Assembly: GCA_031423495.1 (NCBI GenBank)
Contig: JANPFP010000142.1
Span: forward strand, 43,499 to 107,498
DNA: 64,000 nt
Direction of reading: 5' to 3'
From: JACPYM01 sp031423495
GTDB lineage: Bacteria; Acidobacteriota; Blastocatellia; RBC074
In this document: positions 26,670 to 35,224 of the stretch, one piece after another
Layout of the letters: every line of letters begins with the position of its first letter
How positions within the stretch are numbered: position 1 is the stretch's first letter
Position numbers and translations under genes: made by a program
Notes under the pieces: model-generated
The model's input: only the letters and a program-made list of their open reading frames with translations
Databases searched by the model: none
Told to the model about the DNA's origin: nothing

Positions 26670-27863
26670 GTGACAGTTCATCTCACCACCAAGCAGCAAG
26701 CCGCTTTGCGGACGCGCCAAACGCTGCCCGCTGACTTGCCTTACTTGATGCGGCATCTAGCGCAATGCGTCGAATGCCGCACCGCCGTCGCCTTGCCCAT
26801 CGAAACCGCCACGGCGTTTTGGCAGAAGCGCCTGACGTTGAGTGAACCCGTCGCACATTTGGCTTACGAAACACTGGCAGCGCTGGCTGACGACGCACTC
26901 AATGAAATCGAACGCGACCTCGCGCAAACGCATCTGGCCGCGTGCGCCGATTGCGCCGCCGAAGCCGCTGCGTTGCGTGACTTGCGCGTAAGTCTTGAAG
27001 CAAAACCTGTCGTCACATTCTTCTCACCTAAAAGCTCTTTCGGCGCTGCCTGCGCGCGCTGGTGGCGTCCAGTCAGTGCGGTTACTGCATGCTTGCTCAT
27101 CGCGGTCGTGAGTTGGTGGAACTTGCGCACTACCTCAAATGTTGCGGTGATGCCGTCGGTTCCAACGCCAGCGCAAGTTACGCCTTCACCTTCATCCGCC
27201 GCCCCCTTCGTTGCCGAATTACGCGACCACGGCCAACGCATCGCACTCGACGCGGCGGGCAGCCTGACCGGACTGGTCGCACTCGCGCCTGCGCACGAAC
27301 AGTTGCTCAAACAAACTCTGCTAACCGGCGAAGCGCCGCGCAACGCTAGGCTACCCGCCTTGCGCGGACACATCGCTACGTTGATGAACGCGCGGCCCGC
27401 TAACGGCACATTTAGCTTGTACGCGCCGTTAGGCGAAATGACTGCCAGCGCGCGTCCGCAATTCCGTTGGGAAACGGTGACGGAGGCGCAGCATTATGTT
27501 GTGACGGTTTATGACGACGAATTTCGTTTGGTCGCTACCAGCGAACCGTTGAGACGAACGACGTGGCGTCCGGCGCAAGCCTTGCCGCGCCAACGCAGGT
27601 TGCAATGGCAAGTGACGGCGCGCCTCGCCGACCGCACGTTGACGGCTCCGGTGACAACCGCCCGCGAAGCGCGTTTTCAAATCATCACGCTCGCACAAGC
27701 CAACGCGTTGCAACACGCCGCGCAACAAGTCCCTCGTTCACATTTGTTGATGGGTACGCTTTATGCCGAGGCTGGATTATTGAAAGACGCGCGCCGTGAA
27801 TTTCAGGCGTTGTTACTTGAGAATCCGCAATCCGAGTTGGTGCGCCGTCTGGCAGGCAATTAA
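26670..27863 (+). CDS. Zinc-finger membrane protein, putative anti-sigma factor
   Basis: 397 residues from GTG 26670, with AGGAAA 5 nt upstream. Two HxxxCxxC motifs (HLAQCVECR near residue 29, HLAACADCA near 88) match anti-sigma zinc fingers of the zf-HC2 type. A membrane segment follows at about 132-148 (AVTACLLIAVVSWWNL). The outer part contains a fibronectin-like stretch (ARPQFRWETVTEAQHYVVTVYDDEFRLVA) and a short TPR-like end (LLMGTLYAEAGLLKDARREF). Its place directly after a sigma-like gene supports an anti-sigma or sensor role for the CHAT/sigma locus. Unlike its neighbours, the gene is intact. Confidence 0.75.
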   Translation: MTVHLTTKQQAALRTRQTLPADLPYLMRHLAQCVECRTAVALPIETATAFWQKRLTLSEPVAHLAYETLAALADDALNEIERDLAQTHLAACADCAAEAAALRDLRVSLEAKPVVTFFSPKSSFGAACARWWRPVSAVTACLLIAVVSWWNLRTTSNVAVMPSVPTPAQVTPSPSSAAPFVAELRDHGQRIALDAAGSLTGLVALAPAHEQLLKQTLLTGEAPRNARLPALRGHIATLMNARPANGTFSLYAPLGEMTASARPQFRWETVTEAQHYVVTVYDDEFRLVATSEPLRRTTWRPAQALPRQRRLQWQVTARLADRTLTAPVTTAREARFQIITLAQANALQHAAQQVPRSHLLMGTLYAEAGLLKDARREFQALLLENPQSELVRRLAGN

Positions 27864-27880
27864 AGTAACTCGCAAAAAAT

Positions 27881-27924
27881 AATAATGCCTAATCCGTATA
27901 ACTTACGAATCAGGCATTATTTTT
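27881..27924. terminator. Bidirectional terminator
   Basis: 17-bp arms (27881-27897, 27905-27921, 15 matches) with a 7-nt loop, an A-tract on the left and a T-tract on the right. It lies between the convergent zinc-finger gene and the cold-shock gene and fits intrinsic termination for both. Confidence 0.8.
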
Positions 27925-27948
27925 CCAAACCCATACACCAGGCAGACG

Positions 27949-28170
27949 TTACTGCACTCGATTCACCTTTTCGGCTTGTTTACCTTTGGGGCCGCTGACC
28001 AACTCGTATTCGACTTCCATACCTTCGTCGAGAGTTTTGAAGCCGTCCATTTCAATCGCAGAGTAATGAACGAAGACATCGCCCGTGATTTCGTCGGGTG
28101 GTTCGATAAACCCGAAGCCTTTCGCATTATTGAACCATTTAACCTTGCCTTGTTTCTTTTCTGCCGCCAT
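27949..28170 (-). CDS. Cold-shock-domain protein (CspA family)
   Basis: 73 residues forming one cold-shock OB-fold domain, with the RNA-binding motifs RNP1 (KGFGFI, residues 17-22) and RNP2 (VFVHYS, residues 32-37). Members bind single-stranded nucleic acid and melt RNA structure. AGGAGGT lies 8 nt before the ATG. A 478-bp gap upstream leaves room for a long regulatory leader, as in other csp genes, but no cold-shock box could be identified by eye. Confidence 0.95.
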   Translation of the reverse strand: MAAEKKQGKVKWFNNAKGFGFIEPPDEITGDVFVHYSAIEMDGFKTLDEGMEVEYELVSGPKGKQAEKVNRVQ

Positions 28171-28648
28171 GGTGATTATACCTCCTGGGTTGTTGATGCG
28201 AGTGGGTGAATGACTCGCAAAGTTACTGACATCCGCTCATCCGTTTTATCAAACTTCAACGAATGCATTTCTTACATTCGGTCAAGCTGATTTCGGCAAC
28301 GGGCGAGAACAAAATACTGTTCCCCCAATAAACAAAGACCGCCCGCAAAACTGGGGCTGATGATGAAACTCTTTTACGAGCTTTCAGCATGCCAGCTTTC
28401 CGCGCGGCTTTTACGTTGGAGAGACAGAAGGGGCTAACACAAATATACTACTCGTAGGTTAGTCGTTAAGTTAGTTTGGATTGTCTGTTTTTAGGTGCGC
28501 AAGAATTTGCGCGTTGTGACAAACGGCGCGGATAGTAAGGCCGTCCCTATTGGCTGTCAATAGGCCAAAGGCAGTATTTGTTATAAAAACATCCTGAATA
28601 ATCAATAGCTTAACTATTGAATCATTCAACTTGCTGTTATCTGATCGC
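28171..28648. other. Long intergenic region upstream of the cold-shock gene
   Basis: 478 bp without a convincing gene. It becomes A/T-rich from about 28430 to 28620 and has two small hairpins (28546-28563 with CCTATTG/CAATAGG arms; 28602-28619 with TCAATAG/CTATTGA arms). It probably holds the cold-shock promoter and leader and the terminator of the esterase gene. Confidence 0.4.
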
Positions 28649-29392
28649 CTATTTACTCACCAGCGGTTTCAGCGCGCGCCAAACCGTTTCAGTCATGCGC
28701 TTCTCGCCTTCGGCATTCGGGTGAATGCCGTCTGGCTGGTTCAAAGTGCGAATTCCGCCTACGCCATCTAACACAAAAGGGATAAACGCCAGTTTGTATT
28801 GCCGCGCTAGGTCTCGATAAACCTGACGAAATGCCGTGGTATAAGCCGCGCCCAAATTGGGCGGCGCTTCCATGCCCGCGAGCAATACGATGACGCCGCG
28901 TTTTTGGGCGGCTTCGATCATTTGCGTGAGGTTCTTGCGCAATTCGGCGACCGGCAGTCCGCGCAATGCGTCATTGCCGCCGAGTTCGAGAATCAGGACT
29001 TTCACATTGCCTTCGAGCGCCCACGCGATGCGCCGCACTCCGCCCGCTGAGGTGTCGCCCGATACGCCCGCGTTGACGACGCGATAGCCCAGCCCGCCAG
29101 CGTCGAGCTTTTGTTGCAACAACGTCGTGTAAGCCTGAGCGGGTGGCAAGCCATAACCCGCCGTCAAGCTGTCGCCGAAAGCGACAATCAAAGGCCGCGC
29201 ATCGCGGGCCACCGCTGGCTTATTGGGCGTCGCGGCCGGACGCGGCGTGATAACTGCGCCTTGTTCAACCGTGTTATTACTGGCGGCTGTCGAAGCGTCG
29301 GGCGCGGCCTTCATCTGGCATCCGCTGCCAGCCAACGCGCTAAAAAAAAGGAATCCCGTGAAAATCGTGTAGCGAAAAAATCTCTGACTCAT
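28649..29392 (-). CDS. SGNH/GDSL hydrolase, TesA-like arylesterase
   Basis: 247-residue exported esterase/lipase-like hydrolase. The N-terminal hydrophobic segment ends LAGSGC, which could be a lipoprotein site, though -3 is Gly rather than Leu/Val. The SGNH blocks are clear: GDSLTAGYGLP (nucleophile Ser), NAGVSGDTS (Gly), LELGGNDALRG (Asn), and PDGIHPNAEG (Asp/His). Relatives are periplasmic acyl-CoA thioesterases/arylesterases with broad substrate range. The gene diverges from the SPOR protein gene. Upstream there is only a weak ribosome-binding site. Confidence 0.9.
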   Translation of the reverse strand: MSQRFFRYTIFTGFLFFSALAGSGCQMKAAPDASTAASNNTVEQGAVITPRPAATPNKPAVARDARPLIVAFGDSLTAGYGLPPAQAYTTLLQQKLDAGGLGYRVVNAGVSGDTSAGGVRRIAWALEGNVKVLILELGGNDALRGLPVAELRKNLTQMIEAAQKRGVIVLLAGMEAPPNLGAAYTTAFRQVYRDLARQYKLAFIPFVLDGVGGIRTLNQPDGIHPNAEGEKRMTETVWRALKPLVSK

Positions 29393-29512
29393 TGCTCTTG
29401 CGCCTGCTGTTTAAGGGTGCGGTTTAAGGGTAATTGATGACACCTGCGAACGGCTTTAGTGTAGAGCCTGAAGCCAGTCGCGCCAACTCGATAATTTTTT
29501 CAACACGTACTG

Positions 29513-29542
29513 TTTCAAAAAGTCTCAAGGGTTGTGCATAAT
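29513..29542 (+). promoter_or_regulatory. Possible sigma-70-type promoter for the SPOR gene
   Basis: TTTCAA (29513-29518) and CATAAT (29537-29542) are separated by 18 nt and lie 72 nt before the SPOR start. The -10 matches the consensus at 5 of 6 positions, the -35 only moderately. Read by eye only. Confidence 0.3.
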
Positions 29543-29613
29543 ACGCAGCGTCCTGGAAACCCGGCGTCCCCATATCTCAAAAATTCATCAAGAAATAGGT
29601 GAACGACATTACT

Positions 29614-30837
29614 ATGAAAGTTAGACCCTTCATTTGTCCCGCAGTTCGTATTTGGCTATTGGCAGCCGCTTTTTGCCTGACGGCGTTCGCTCAGGGCGGA
29701 CGTTTCGCCTTACAACTTAGCGCTTCGCCAGATCGTGCCGAAGCCGAGGCGAAGCTCGCCAAACTCAAAGATGATGTGCAAGCCAAAAAGCTCGACGCCT
29801 ATCTGGTCAAGAGCGAAGTGCCTGGCAAAGGCACTTTTTACCGCGTACGCATCGGCAATTACGCCTCGCGCGCCGCTGCCGAAAAAGCTGCGCAACAGAT
29901 CAAAGCCAGCGGTGCGATCAGTGAATACTTCATTGCTGACTACGTAACGCCTGAGGCCGCACCAGCAATAGTAGCGAAGGCTGCGCCGACGCCTGCCCCA
30001 CGAGCCGCTGCTCCCGCGCCGGTAACGCCCGCCCCCGTTGTGGCTGCGCCGAAGGTGACGCCGACGCCAGTGGTCGCGGCGGTGAAGCCCAATGCAGCGC
30101 CTGTGGTCGCGGCGGTGAAGCCCAATCCAGCGCCCGTGGCTGCGGCGGTGAAGCCCAATGCAGCGCCTGCGGTCGCGGCAAATAGCGGAATGCCTGCGCT
30201 AGGCAATGCCGCGAAGCCTGCTCCTTCGTCGTCTGCTCCGGCTGCGACGAATCGTCCGGCCCCGACTGCGCCTTCAGCGAACGCAGCCCCTTCAACTACC
30301 GCGATCACCAAACCGGCGGGCGTCGCTTCGGTGTTGGGCGGATATACGCGCTTTCAGGATGACAGCGTAGGTTACAGTTTCGAGCATCCGGCTTATTGGG
30401 TAGGCGGCACGCTCAGCGGCAACGACATGCAGATGCAAAAGATCACGGGCGGCGCAATGTTCAAATCGAACGAAGACCAAGCCTTTCTCAATGCGATCTG
30501 GAACAAGCTCGACAAAGCCAATAGCTCTGAACACGACAACGACATGATCGTCGGACTGATTCTCAAAAGCATGGCTTCGGGCAACGGTACACAAAACATG
30601 ACCGAGACCAACCGCACGGTCATCAATGACGGACAGCAGATCAAAACCTTTCTCGATCTGAAAGCCGCTTTTCAAGTACCGAACCAACCGTCGCCGCTCG
30701 ATTTCATTGGCAAGGGCGTCATCATTCGTGCGACCAAAGGCATCCTGCTGGTCGTGACGTTCTATGCCAAAGACGCTCCGCAAACCGTAGCGATGGCGGC
30801 TGACCACATCATCAAAACCGCGAAGACACCGGAATAA
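29614..30837 (+). CDS. Exported SPOR-domain protein
   Basis: 407 residues. ATG 29614 opens a signal peptide (IWLLAAAFCLTAFAQGG); a GTG at 29599 is an alternative. Residues ~30-105 form a SPOR domain (FALQLSASPDRAEAEAKL, VPGKGTFYRVRIGNYASRAAAE), which binds peptidoglycan stripped of stem peptides. An Ala/Pro-rich linker (about 110-225) includes three 33-bp repeats. The C-terminal ~170 residues (YTRFQDDSVGYSFEHPAYW) form a compact domain resembling PsbP-like or lipoprotein folds; the family is not certain. A strong terminator follows. Confidence 0.82.
   Translation: MKVRPFICPAVRIWLLAAAFCLTAFAQGGRFALQLSASPDRAEAEAKLAKLKDDVQAKKLDAYLVKSEVPGKGTFYRVRIGNYASRAAAEKAAQQIKASGAISEYFIADYVTPEAAPAIVAKAAPTPAPRAAAPAPVTPAPVVAAPKVTPTPVVAAVKPNAAPVVAAVKPNPAPVAAAVKPNAAPAVAANSGMPALGNAAKPAPSSSAPAATNRPAPTAPSANAAPSTTAITKPAGVASVLGGYTRFQDDSVGYSFEHPAYWVGGTLSGNDMQMQKITGGAMFKSNEDQAFLNAIWNKLDKANSSEHDNDMIVGLILKSMASGNGTQNMTETNRTVINDGQQIKTFLDLKAAFQVPNQPSPLDFIGKGVIIRATKGILLVVTFYAKDAPQTVAMAADHIIKTAKTPE
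30070..30168 (+). repeat. Three 33-bp in-frame tandem repeats
   Basis: Units 30070-30102, 30103-30135 and 30136-30168 encode variants of VVAAVKPNAAP in the linker of the SPOR protein. The length is a multiple of three, so copy-number change would only lengthen or shorten the linker. Confidence 0.85.
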
Positions 30838-30857
30838 ATTTTTTGCGCAGCAAACGC

Positions 30858-30897
30858 AAAAAGGGCGCAGCGTCATTTGGCGCTGCGCCCTTTTTTT
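30858..30897. terminator. Strong bidirectional intrinsic terminator
   Basis: A perfect 15-bp stem (30858-30872, 30881-30895) with an 8-nt loop, A-tract and seven Ts. It lies between the convergent SPOR gene and gyrB. Confidence 0.92.
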
Positions 30898-30919
30898 CAT
30901 GGTGCTTTGAACGACTGGC

Positions 30920-33900
30920 TTAGATGTCGAGATTCTTCACATCAAGCGCGTTCGTTTCGATGAACTTGCGGCGCGGTTCGACTTGGTCGCCCATCAGGAT
31001 GGTGAAGATTTGGTCGGTCTCGACCGCATCGTCAATGCGCACCTGCAACAAGGTACGCTTTTCAGGGTCCATCGTCGTTTCCCAAAGCTGTTCGGGATTC
31101 ATTTCGCCCAGCCCTTTATAACGTTGTATGTGCAAATCCTTTTTCGCCGCACCAATGATGTGGTTGAACATCTCGTCGCGCGAAGCCACTTCGGTTTCAG
31201 TCGCGCCTTCGGTGATGATGAAAGGCGGTTGCTGCATTTGTGGCACCGACTTATAAAGTTCGACCGAACGCTGGAACTCGACCAGCGTCGCCATATCCCG
31301 GTTGATGGTGATCGTCGTATTCGAGTTAGCCAGTTTGACGGCAATGCTCGAAGTGCCGTGTTCTTCGTCTGACAGCAACTCGGTGTTGTACCCCGCATCG
31401 GCGAGCGCGACTTCGAGTTGGCCGAGCAGTTCGGCGCTGGCGAAGATGCCGTGCAACTTGCGTCCGGCGGTTTGCAACAAGCCGTTTTTGCCCGCCATCG
31501 TCTCAAGCAGGATGTCTAGAATCTTGCGTTCGCCGAGACGGCGTTCGAGCTTGTGCGTGAAGTTATTAAACTCCGTCAGCTTTTCGAGCAAGGTCGTGAG
31601 TTCTCGGCCTTCGATTTTTTCGCCCGTCGCTTTGATCGTAACCGAAACGTCTTCGGTCGCCTTTTTCATCAGGAAGCGATTCATCTCGCGGTCGTCTTTG
31701 ATATAACGCTCGGTCTTGCCCTTCTTGATTTTGTAAAGCGGCGGTTGCGCGATGTAAACGTAACCGCGCATCTCTGTCGTCACCACACCGTTCTCATCCG
31801 TCGTCTCGACTTTGTGTTCGAGCAACTGTGGCATCTGGCGATAAAAGAACGTCAGCAACAACGTGCGTATGTGAGAACCGTCTACGTCAGCGTCTGTGTT
31901 GTGGCAACAGAGGCCGCCCATACCCGCGATAAAGTTCTCGTCGTCAGCCACTGAGAAATCATAAACATTCCCATTGGTAGCAGGCGTCTCGGTGATAGAT
32001 TCGATGGGCAGCGCCATCAAATCACCCGCCAGCATTTCAAAGCGGCGATTGATCGAAGGCCACGTGCTTTCGAGTTTGGCTTCGACACTCGGCGCGCCAG
32101 TGTGATCTTGCCAAACCGCGCGCAAGCGAGCGAGGTCTTCGCGCGCCGCCACGGTCAACGAGTAATGGCGATGTTTCGTTTCGCAGGCTTGCCCACGAAT
32201 GAAACGCACCACGCCGTCAGGCTCGCGCTCTGACAAAGAAGCAACTACGCCAAATGAACTGAGTAGGTATTGCAGCCCGCTCGCAATCTCACGCGAAGAA
32301 GTCGAGAAAACCATGCGGCCTTCCGTCACGGTTCCATCGCCTAACAAAAAGCCGCGCAGAAACGCGAGCCGCAACGGTTCCGCCACATTGAACACGAGGT
32401 TGGGCACACGCTTTGTTACTGAGTCTGCACCGGCAAATCCGAATACGTGTTGCCAGGCCAGCGCCGCTACGCGATTGACAAGTTTCAATTCGCTGGCACG
32501 ATCAGGCGAAGCGTACCTTTGCGGTGCGAGTCCGAACACCTTCGTCATCGCCGCCGCGAATTCATCGGCGAACCGCTCGTTGTTCTTGCCGATGGTCAGG
32601 CGCACGCCGCCGCGATCTGAACACGAACCTTCGGCCAAATAGAAACCAAGCAAGCTCATCAACTCCGGCGTTACATCAAGATAACGCGCCAAGCCTTTTT
32701 GACGATAATGCTCCGGCGTCAATTCGAGATCGTCGCGTCCGGTCAGCCATTCCACGTCTGTCGCCGTCAGGTCAGCTAAACAAACGTAAGGCCGCACGCG
32801 ATTGCGTGGAGCGCCGCGATATTGCTCTTCCCAGGTACGTTCTAATCGGCTTGGCCCCACGTCCACACGCGGCAACAAGGATTCGACTTCCGCGCCGATG
32901 GTTTGTGCGTAACGAGTCAAATGCTCCAACGTCGGACGCGACGCGCCCTTTTCCCAGGCGTAAAACGTGACTGGTTGTTTGATGCCCACGGCCGCGCAAA
33001 GCGCCTCATTGCTGACGCCCGCCGTGCGACGCAAGGCCGCCAACTCATCTCTTACTTCCACTGGCAAAGTTACGCGCGGCGCACTGAATTCAGGTCGCGT
33101 GGCATATTCAGCCCGCACACGGTTTTTGTACCAATCTTCGATAGCTGGCCCGCGCAACCAAATTTGGCGCGCGGCTTCAGGTACGGCATGCAAGGCCGTC
33201 AACAAATCAATGCGCGAAGCCGCCGTTTCAGGCAAGCGCAACGTACGCGGCGCAACCAGCTTATCGCCCGCCCGCAAGGCCTCGCCGCGTTTGAGCTTGA
33301 CCGCGCCGTCTTCATAAACGAACACGCTGTGGCTGGCCGTCACGCGCACCGAACGTCCGTAAGTCGTTTTCACTGCGTAAAGCGTTTCGTCCAATGGATG
33401 ACGAATGACGCTGCGAATCGGACGGAAACGCACCTCTTGATCCTGCAAGCCAAAGCAAAGCACTTCGCCCAACTCATCATCCGTGCGTTTGTCCCACGCC
33501 GCGTTAGGCGTCGTGTGCCCCGCGAGCGCCGCGTCAATGAACTCGCCGATGCGTGTCATCCGCACGCCGCGCTCGTCTCGCACGAACACATGCTCTTCGG
33601 CATCCACACTCATCAAAATAATTTTGTGATAACGCAGGTTGTTGATATTGAAATCATCCTTGCCGATGCCCGTGCCCAACGCCGTAATCATCGCCTTGAT
33701 TTCACTGTGACCGAGCATGCGGTCGAAGCGCGATTTTTCGACGTTCAGAATTTTGCCCTTGAGCGGCAGAATCGCCTGGTTTCTGCGGTCGCGTCCCTGT
33801 TTGGCCGAACCGCCAGCGGAATCTCCTTCGACGATGTAAATCTCGCAAACCGTCGGGTCTTTTTCGGCGCAATCGGCCAGCTTGCCTGGTAAGCCGCCCG

Positions 33901-35173
33901 AACTGAGCGCGCCTTTGCGTACGATCTCACGCGCCTTGCGAGCGGCTTCGCGCGCGCGCGCGGCTTCGACCGCTTTGCCGACGATGGTTTTGGCAACCGA
34001 CGGATGCTCTTCAAAATACTGCGACAGCTTTTCGTAAAGGAACGAATCCACCGCGCCTTTCACGTCGGAGTTGAGCTTGCCTTTCGTCTGGCCTTCGAAC
34101 TGCGGTTGCGGAATCTTGACTGAAATCACCGCCACCAAACCTTCGCGTACGTCGTCGCCGGTCAAGCTGCCTTTGAAATCTTTGAGGATGTTCGAGTTCG
34201 TCGCATAACGGCTAATCGCTTTCGACACCGCCGAGCGGAAGCCCGACAAGTGCGTGCCGCCGTCCACCGTATTGATGTTGTTGGCGAACGAAAACACCTT
34301 CTCGTCATAACCGTCGTTGTATTGAATCGCCACTTCGACCGTCATGTCGTCGCCGTTTTCGCCGGTCGAGATTTTCTCGAAATACATCGGCTTGGCGTGC
34401 AACGGATGTTTGTTGGTATTGAGATGCATGACGAATTCAGCGATGCCGCCTTCATAATAGAACTCGTGTTTTTTTTCTTCCTCGCCGCGCTCGTCGGTGA
34501 TCGTGATGCGAATGCCTTTGTTCAAAAAGGCTTTTTCGCGCAAGCGTTCTGACAAACGGTCATAGCTGTATTCCGTCTCTGTGAAAATTTCAGCGTCAGG
34601 CTTGAACGTAATGCGCGTACCGCGTTTGGTCGTCTTGCCGGTTTTGACCAGATCAATTGACTTGATGCCCTGCTTGAATTCCATCTCATAAACGCCGCCC
34701 TCACGCTTGATTTCCATGCGCAACCATTCCGAGAGGAAGTTCACGACCGAAGCGCCGACGCCGTGCAAGCCGCCCGACACTTTATAGGTATTGCTGTCGA
34801 ACTTGCCGCCCGCGTGCAAGATAGTCATCACGACTTCGGCGGCGGGGCGATTTTCGCCCTTGTGCATGTCCACGGGAATGCCGCGTCCGTTGTCTTCGAC
34901 GGTGATCGAATTATCCAGATGAATCGTCACGCCAATCGTATCGCAATAACCCGCGAGGGCTTCGTCTACCGAATTGTCTACGATCTCATAGACCAGATGA
35001 TGCAAGCCCAAATCGCCGTTCGAGCCGATATACATCGCCGGACGCAAACGCACTGCTTCGCGGCCTTCGAGGACGGAGATTGAATCTGCGTCGTAACCAT
35101 TTGTGCTGTTACCGTTTTTTTTATTGTTATCGTTGTTATCTGGCATTTCTCTTTGTTTCTCTTTCGCTTTCAT
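30920..35173 (-). CDS. gyrB: DNA gyrase subunit B, interrupted by an intein
   Basis: ATPase subunit of gyrase. The precursor is 1417 residues; removal of the 571-residue intein leaves 846. The GHKL ATPase has EIVDNSVDEALAG, DNGRGIPV and GGLHGVGASVVN. The transducer and TOPRIM parts have EGDSAGGSAKQGRDR, then the intein, then DADVDGSHIRTLL. The C-terminus has QRYKGLGEMNPEQLWETTMDP. The extein is long because of an insertion before the last block (LLEKLTEFNNFTHKL ... EFQRSVELYKS), as in long-type GyrB. The start is taken at 35173 (MKAKEKQREM); GAGG is only 3 nt away, so M at 35146 is an alternative. It follows recF on the same strand. Confidence 0.95.
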   Translation of the reverse strand: MKAKEKQREMPDNNDNNKKNGNSTNGYDADSISVLEGREAVRLRPAMYIGSNGDLGLHHLVYEIVDNSVDEALAGYCDTIGVTIHLDNSITVEDNGRGIPVDMHKGENRPAAEVVMTILHAGGKFDSNTYKVSGGLHGVGASVVNFLSEWLRMEIKREGGVYEMEFKQGIKSIDLVKTGKTTKRGTRITFKPDAEIFTETEYSYDRLSERLREKAFLNKGIRITITDERGEEEKKHEFYYEGGIAEFVMHLNTNKHPLHAKPMYFEKISTGENGDDMTVEVAIQYNDGYDEKVFSFANNINTVDGGTHLSGFRSAVSKAISRYATNSNILKDFKGSLTGDDVREGLVAVISVKIPQPQFEGQTKGKLNSDVKGAVDSFLYEKLSQYFEEHPSVAKTIVGKAVEAARAREAARKAREIVRKGALSSGGLPGKLADCAEKDPTVCEIYIVEGDSAGGSAKQGRDRRNQAILPLKGKILNVEKSRFDRMLGHSEIKAMITALGTGIGKDDFNINNLRYHKIILMSVDAEEHVFVRDERGVRMTRIGEFIDAALAGHTTPNAAWDKRTDDELGEVLCFGLQDQEVRFRPIRSVIRHPLDETLYAVKTTYGRSVRVTASHSVFVYEDGAVKLKRGEALRAGDKLVAPRTLRLPETAASRIDLLTALHAVPEAARQIWLRGPAIEDWYKNRVRAEYATRPEFSAPRVTLPVEVRDELAALRRTAGVSNEALCAAVGIKQPVTFYAWEKGASRPTLEHLTRYAQTIGAEVESLLPRVDVGPSRLERTWEEQYRGAPRNRVRPYVCLADLTATDVEWLTGRDDLELTPEHYRQKGLARYLDVTPELMSLLGFYLAEGSCSDRGGVRLTIGKNNERFADEFAAAMTKVFGLAPQRYASPDRASELKLVNRVAALAWQHVFGFAGADSVTKRVPNLVFNVAEPLRLAFLRGFLLGDGTVTEGRMVFSTSSREIASGLQYLLSSFGVVASLSEREPDGVVRFIRGQACETKHRHYSLTVAAREDLARLRAVWQDHTGAPSVEAKLESTWPSINRRFEMLAGDLMALPIESITETPATNGNVYDFSVADDENFIAGMGGLCCHNTDADVDGSHIRTLLLTFFYRQMPQLLEHKVETTDENGVVTTEMRGYVYIAQPPLYKIKKGKTERYIKDDREMNRFLMKKATEDVSVTIKATGEKIEGRELTTLLEKLTEFNNFTHKLERRLGERKILDILLETMAGKNGLLQTAGRKLHGIFASAELLGQLEVALADAGYNTELLSDEEHGTSSIAVKLANSNTTITINRDMATLVEFQRSVELYKSVPQMQQPPFIITEGATETEVASRDEMFNHIIGAAKKDLHIQRYKGLGEMNPEQLWETTMDPEKRTLLQVRIDDAVETDQIFTILMGDQVEPRRKFIETNALDVKNLDI
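31898..33610 (-). mobile_element. GyrB intein with LAGLIDADG endonuclease and XRE-like HTH
   Basis: 571 residues inserted between ILM and TDADVDG, before the TOPRIM metal-binding motif. It begins with Ser (SVDAEEHVFVRD, block A) and has block B (VTASHSVFV). A helix-turn-helix of XRE type lies at about 182-243 (ELAALRRTAGVSNEAL, YAWEKGASRPTLEHL). Two dodecapeptide motifs follow: LLGFYLAEG near 317 and FLRGFLLGDG near 416. It ends with block F/G (VYDFSVADDENF, CCHN), with Thr as +1. All splicing residues are present, so both splicing and homing look possible. Boundaries are fixed by restoring the invariant GyrB sequence. Confidence 0.93.
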
Positions 35174-35192
35174 AAACCTCTTGCGTGAGGCT

Positions 35193-35222
35193 GTGGCACA
35201 AGATGACATCTTGATGCCACAC
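35193..35222. repeat. Palindrome between recF and gyrB, CAAGATGACATCTTG family
   Basis: Arms of about 14 bp with a single-base indel around the core CAAGATGACATCTTG. The same core is at 23369-23383. It lies 20 nt upstream of the gyrB start and almost touches the recF stop, so it may attenuate or process the recF-gyrB transcript. Confidence 0.7.
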
Positions 35223-35224
35223 AC

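Noticed and set aside
28171..28648. A tRNA or riboswitch in the long gap before the cold-shock gene
   Set aside because: No cloverleaf, T-loop GTTCRA block or known aptamer core was found by eye; only small hairpins are present.
31898..33610. A separate homing-endonuclease gene or group I intron inside gyrB
   Set aside because: The frame is continuous with GyrB, intein splicing residues are present at both ends, and no independent start site is seen.
32903..33892. A 329-codon plus-strand open frame opposite the gyrB intein
   Set aside because: It is the antisense shadow of a clear GyrB/intein coding region, has Arg/His-rich low-quality protein and no ribosome-binding site.
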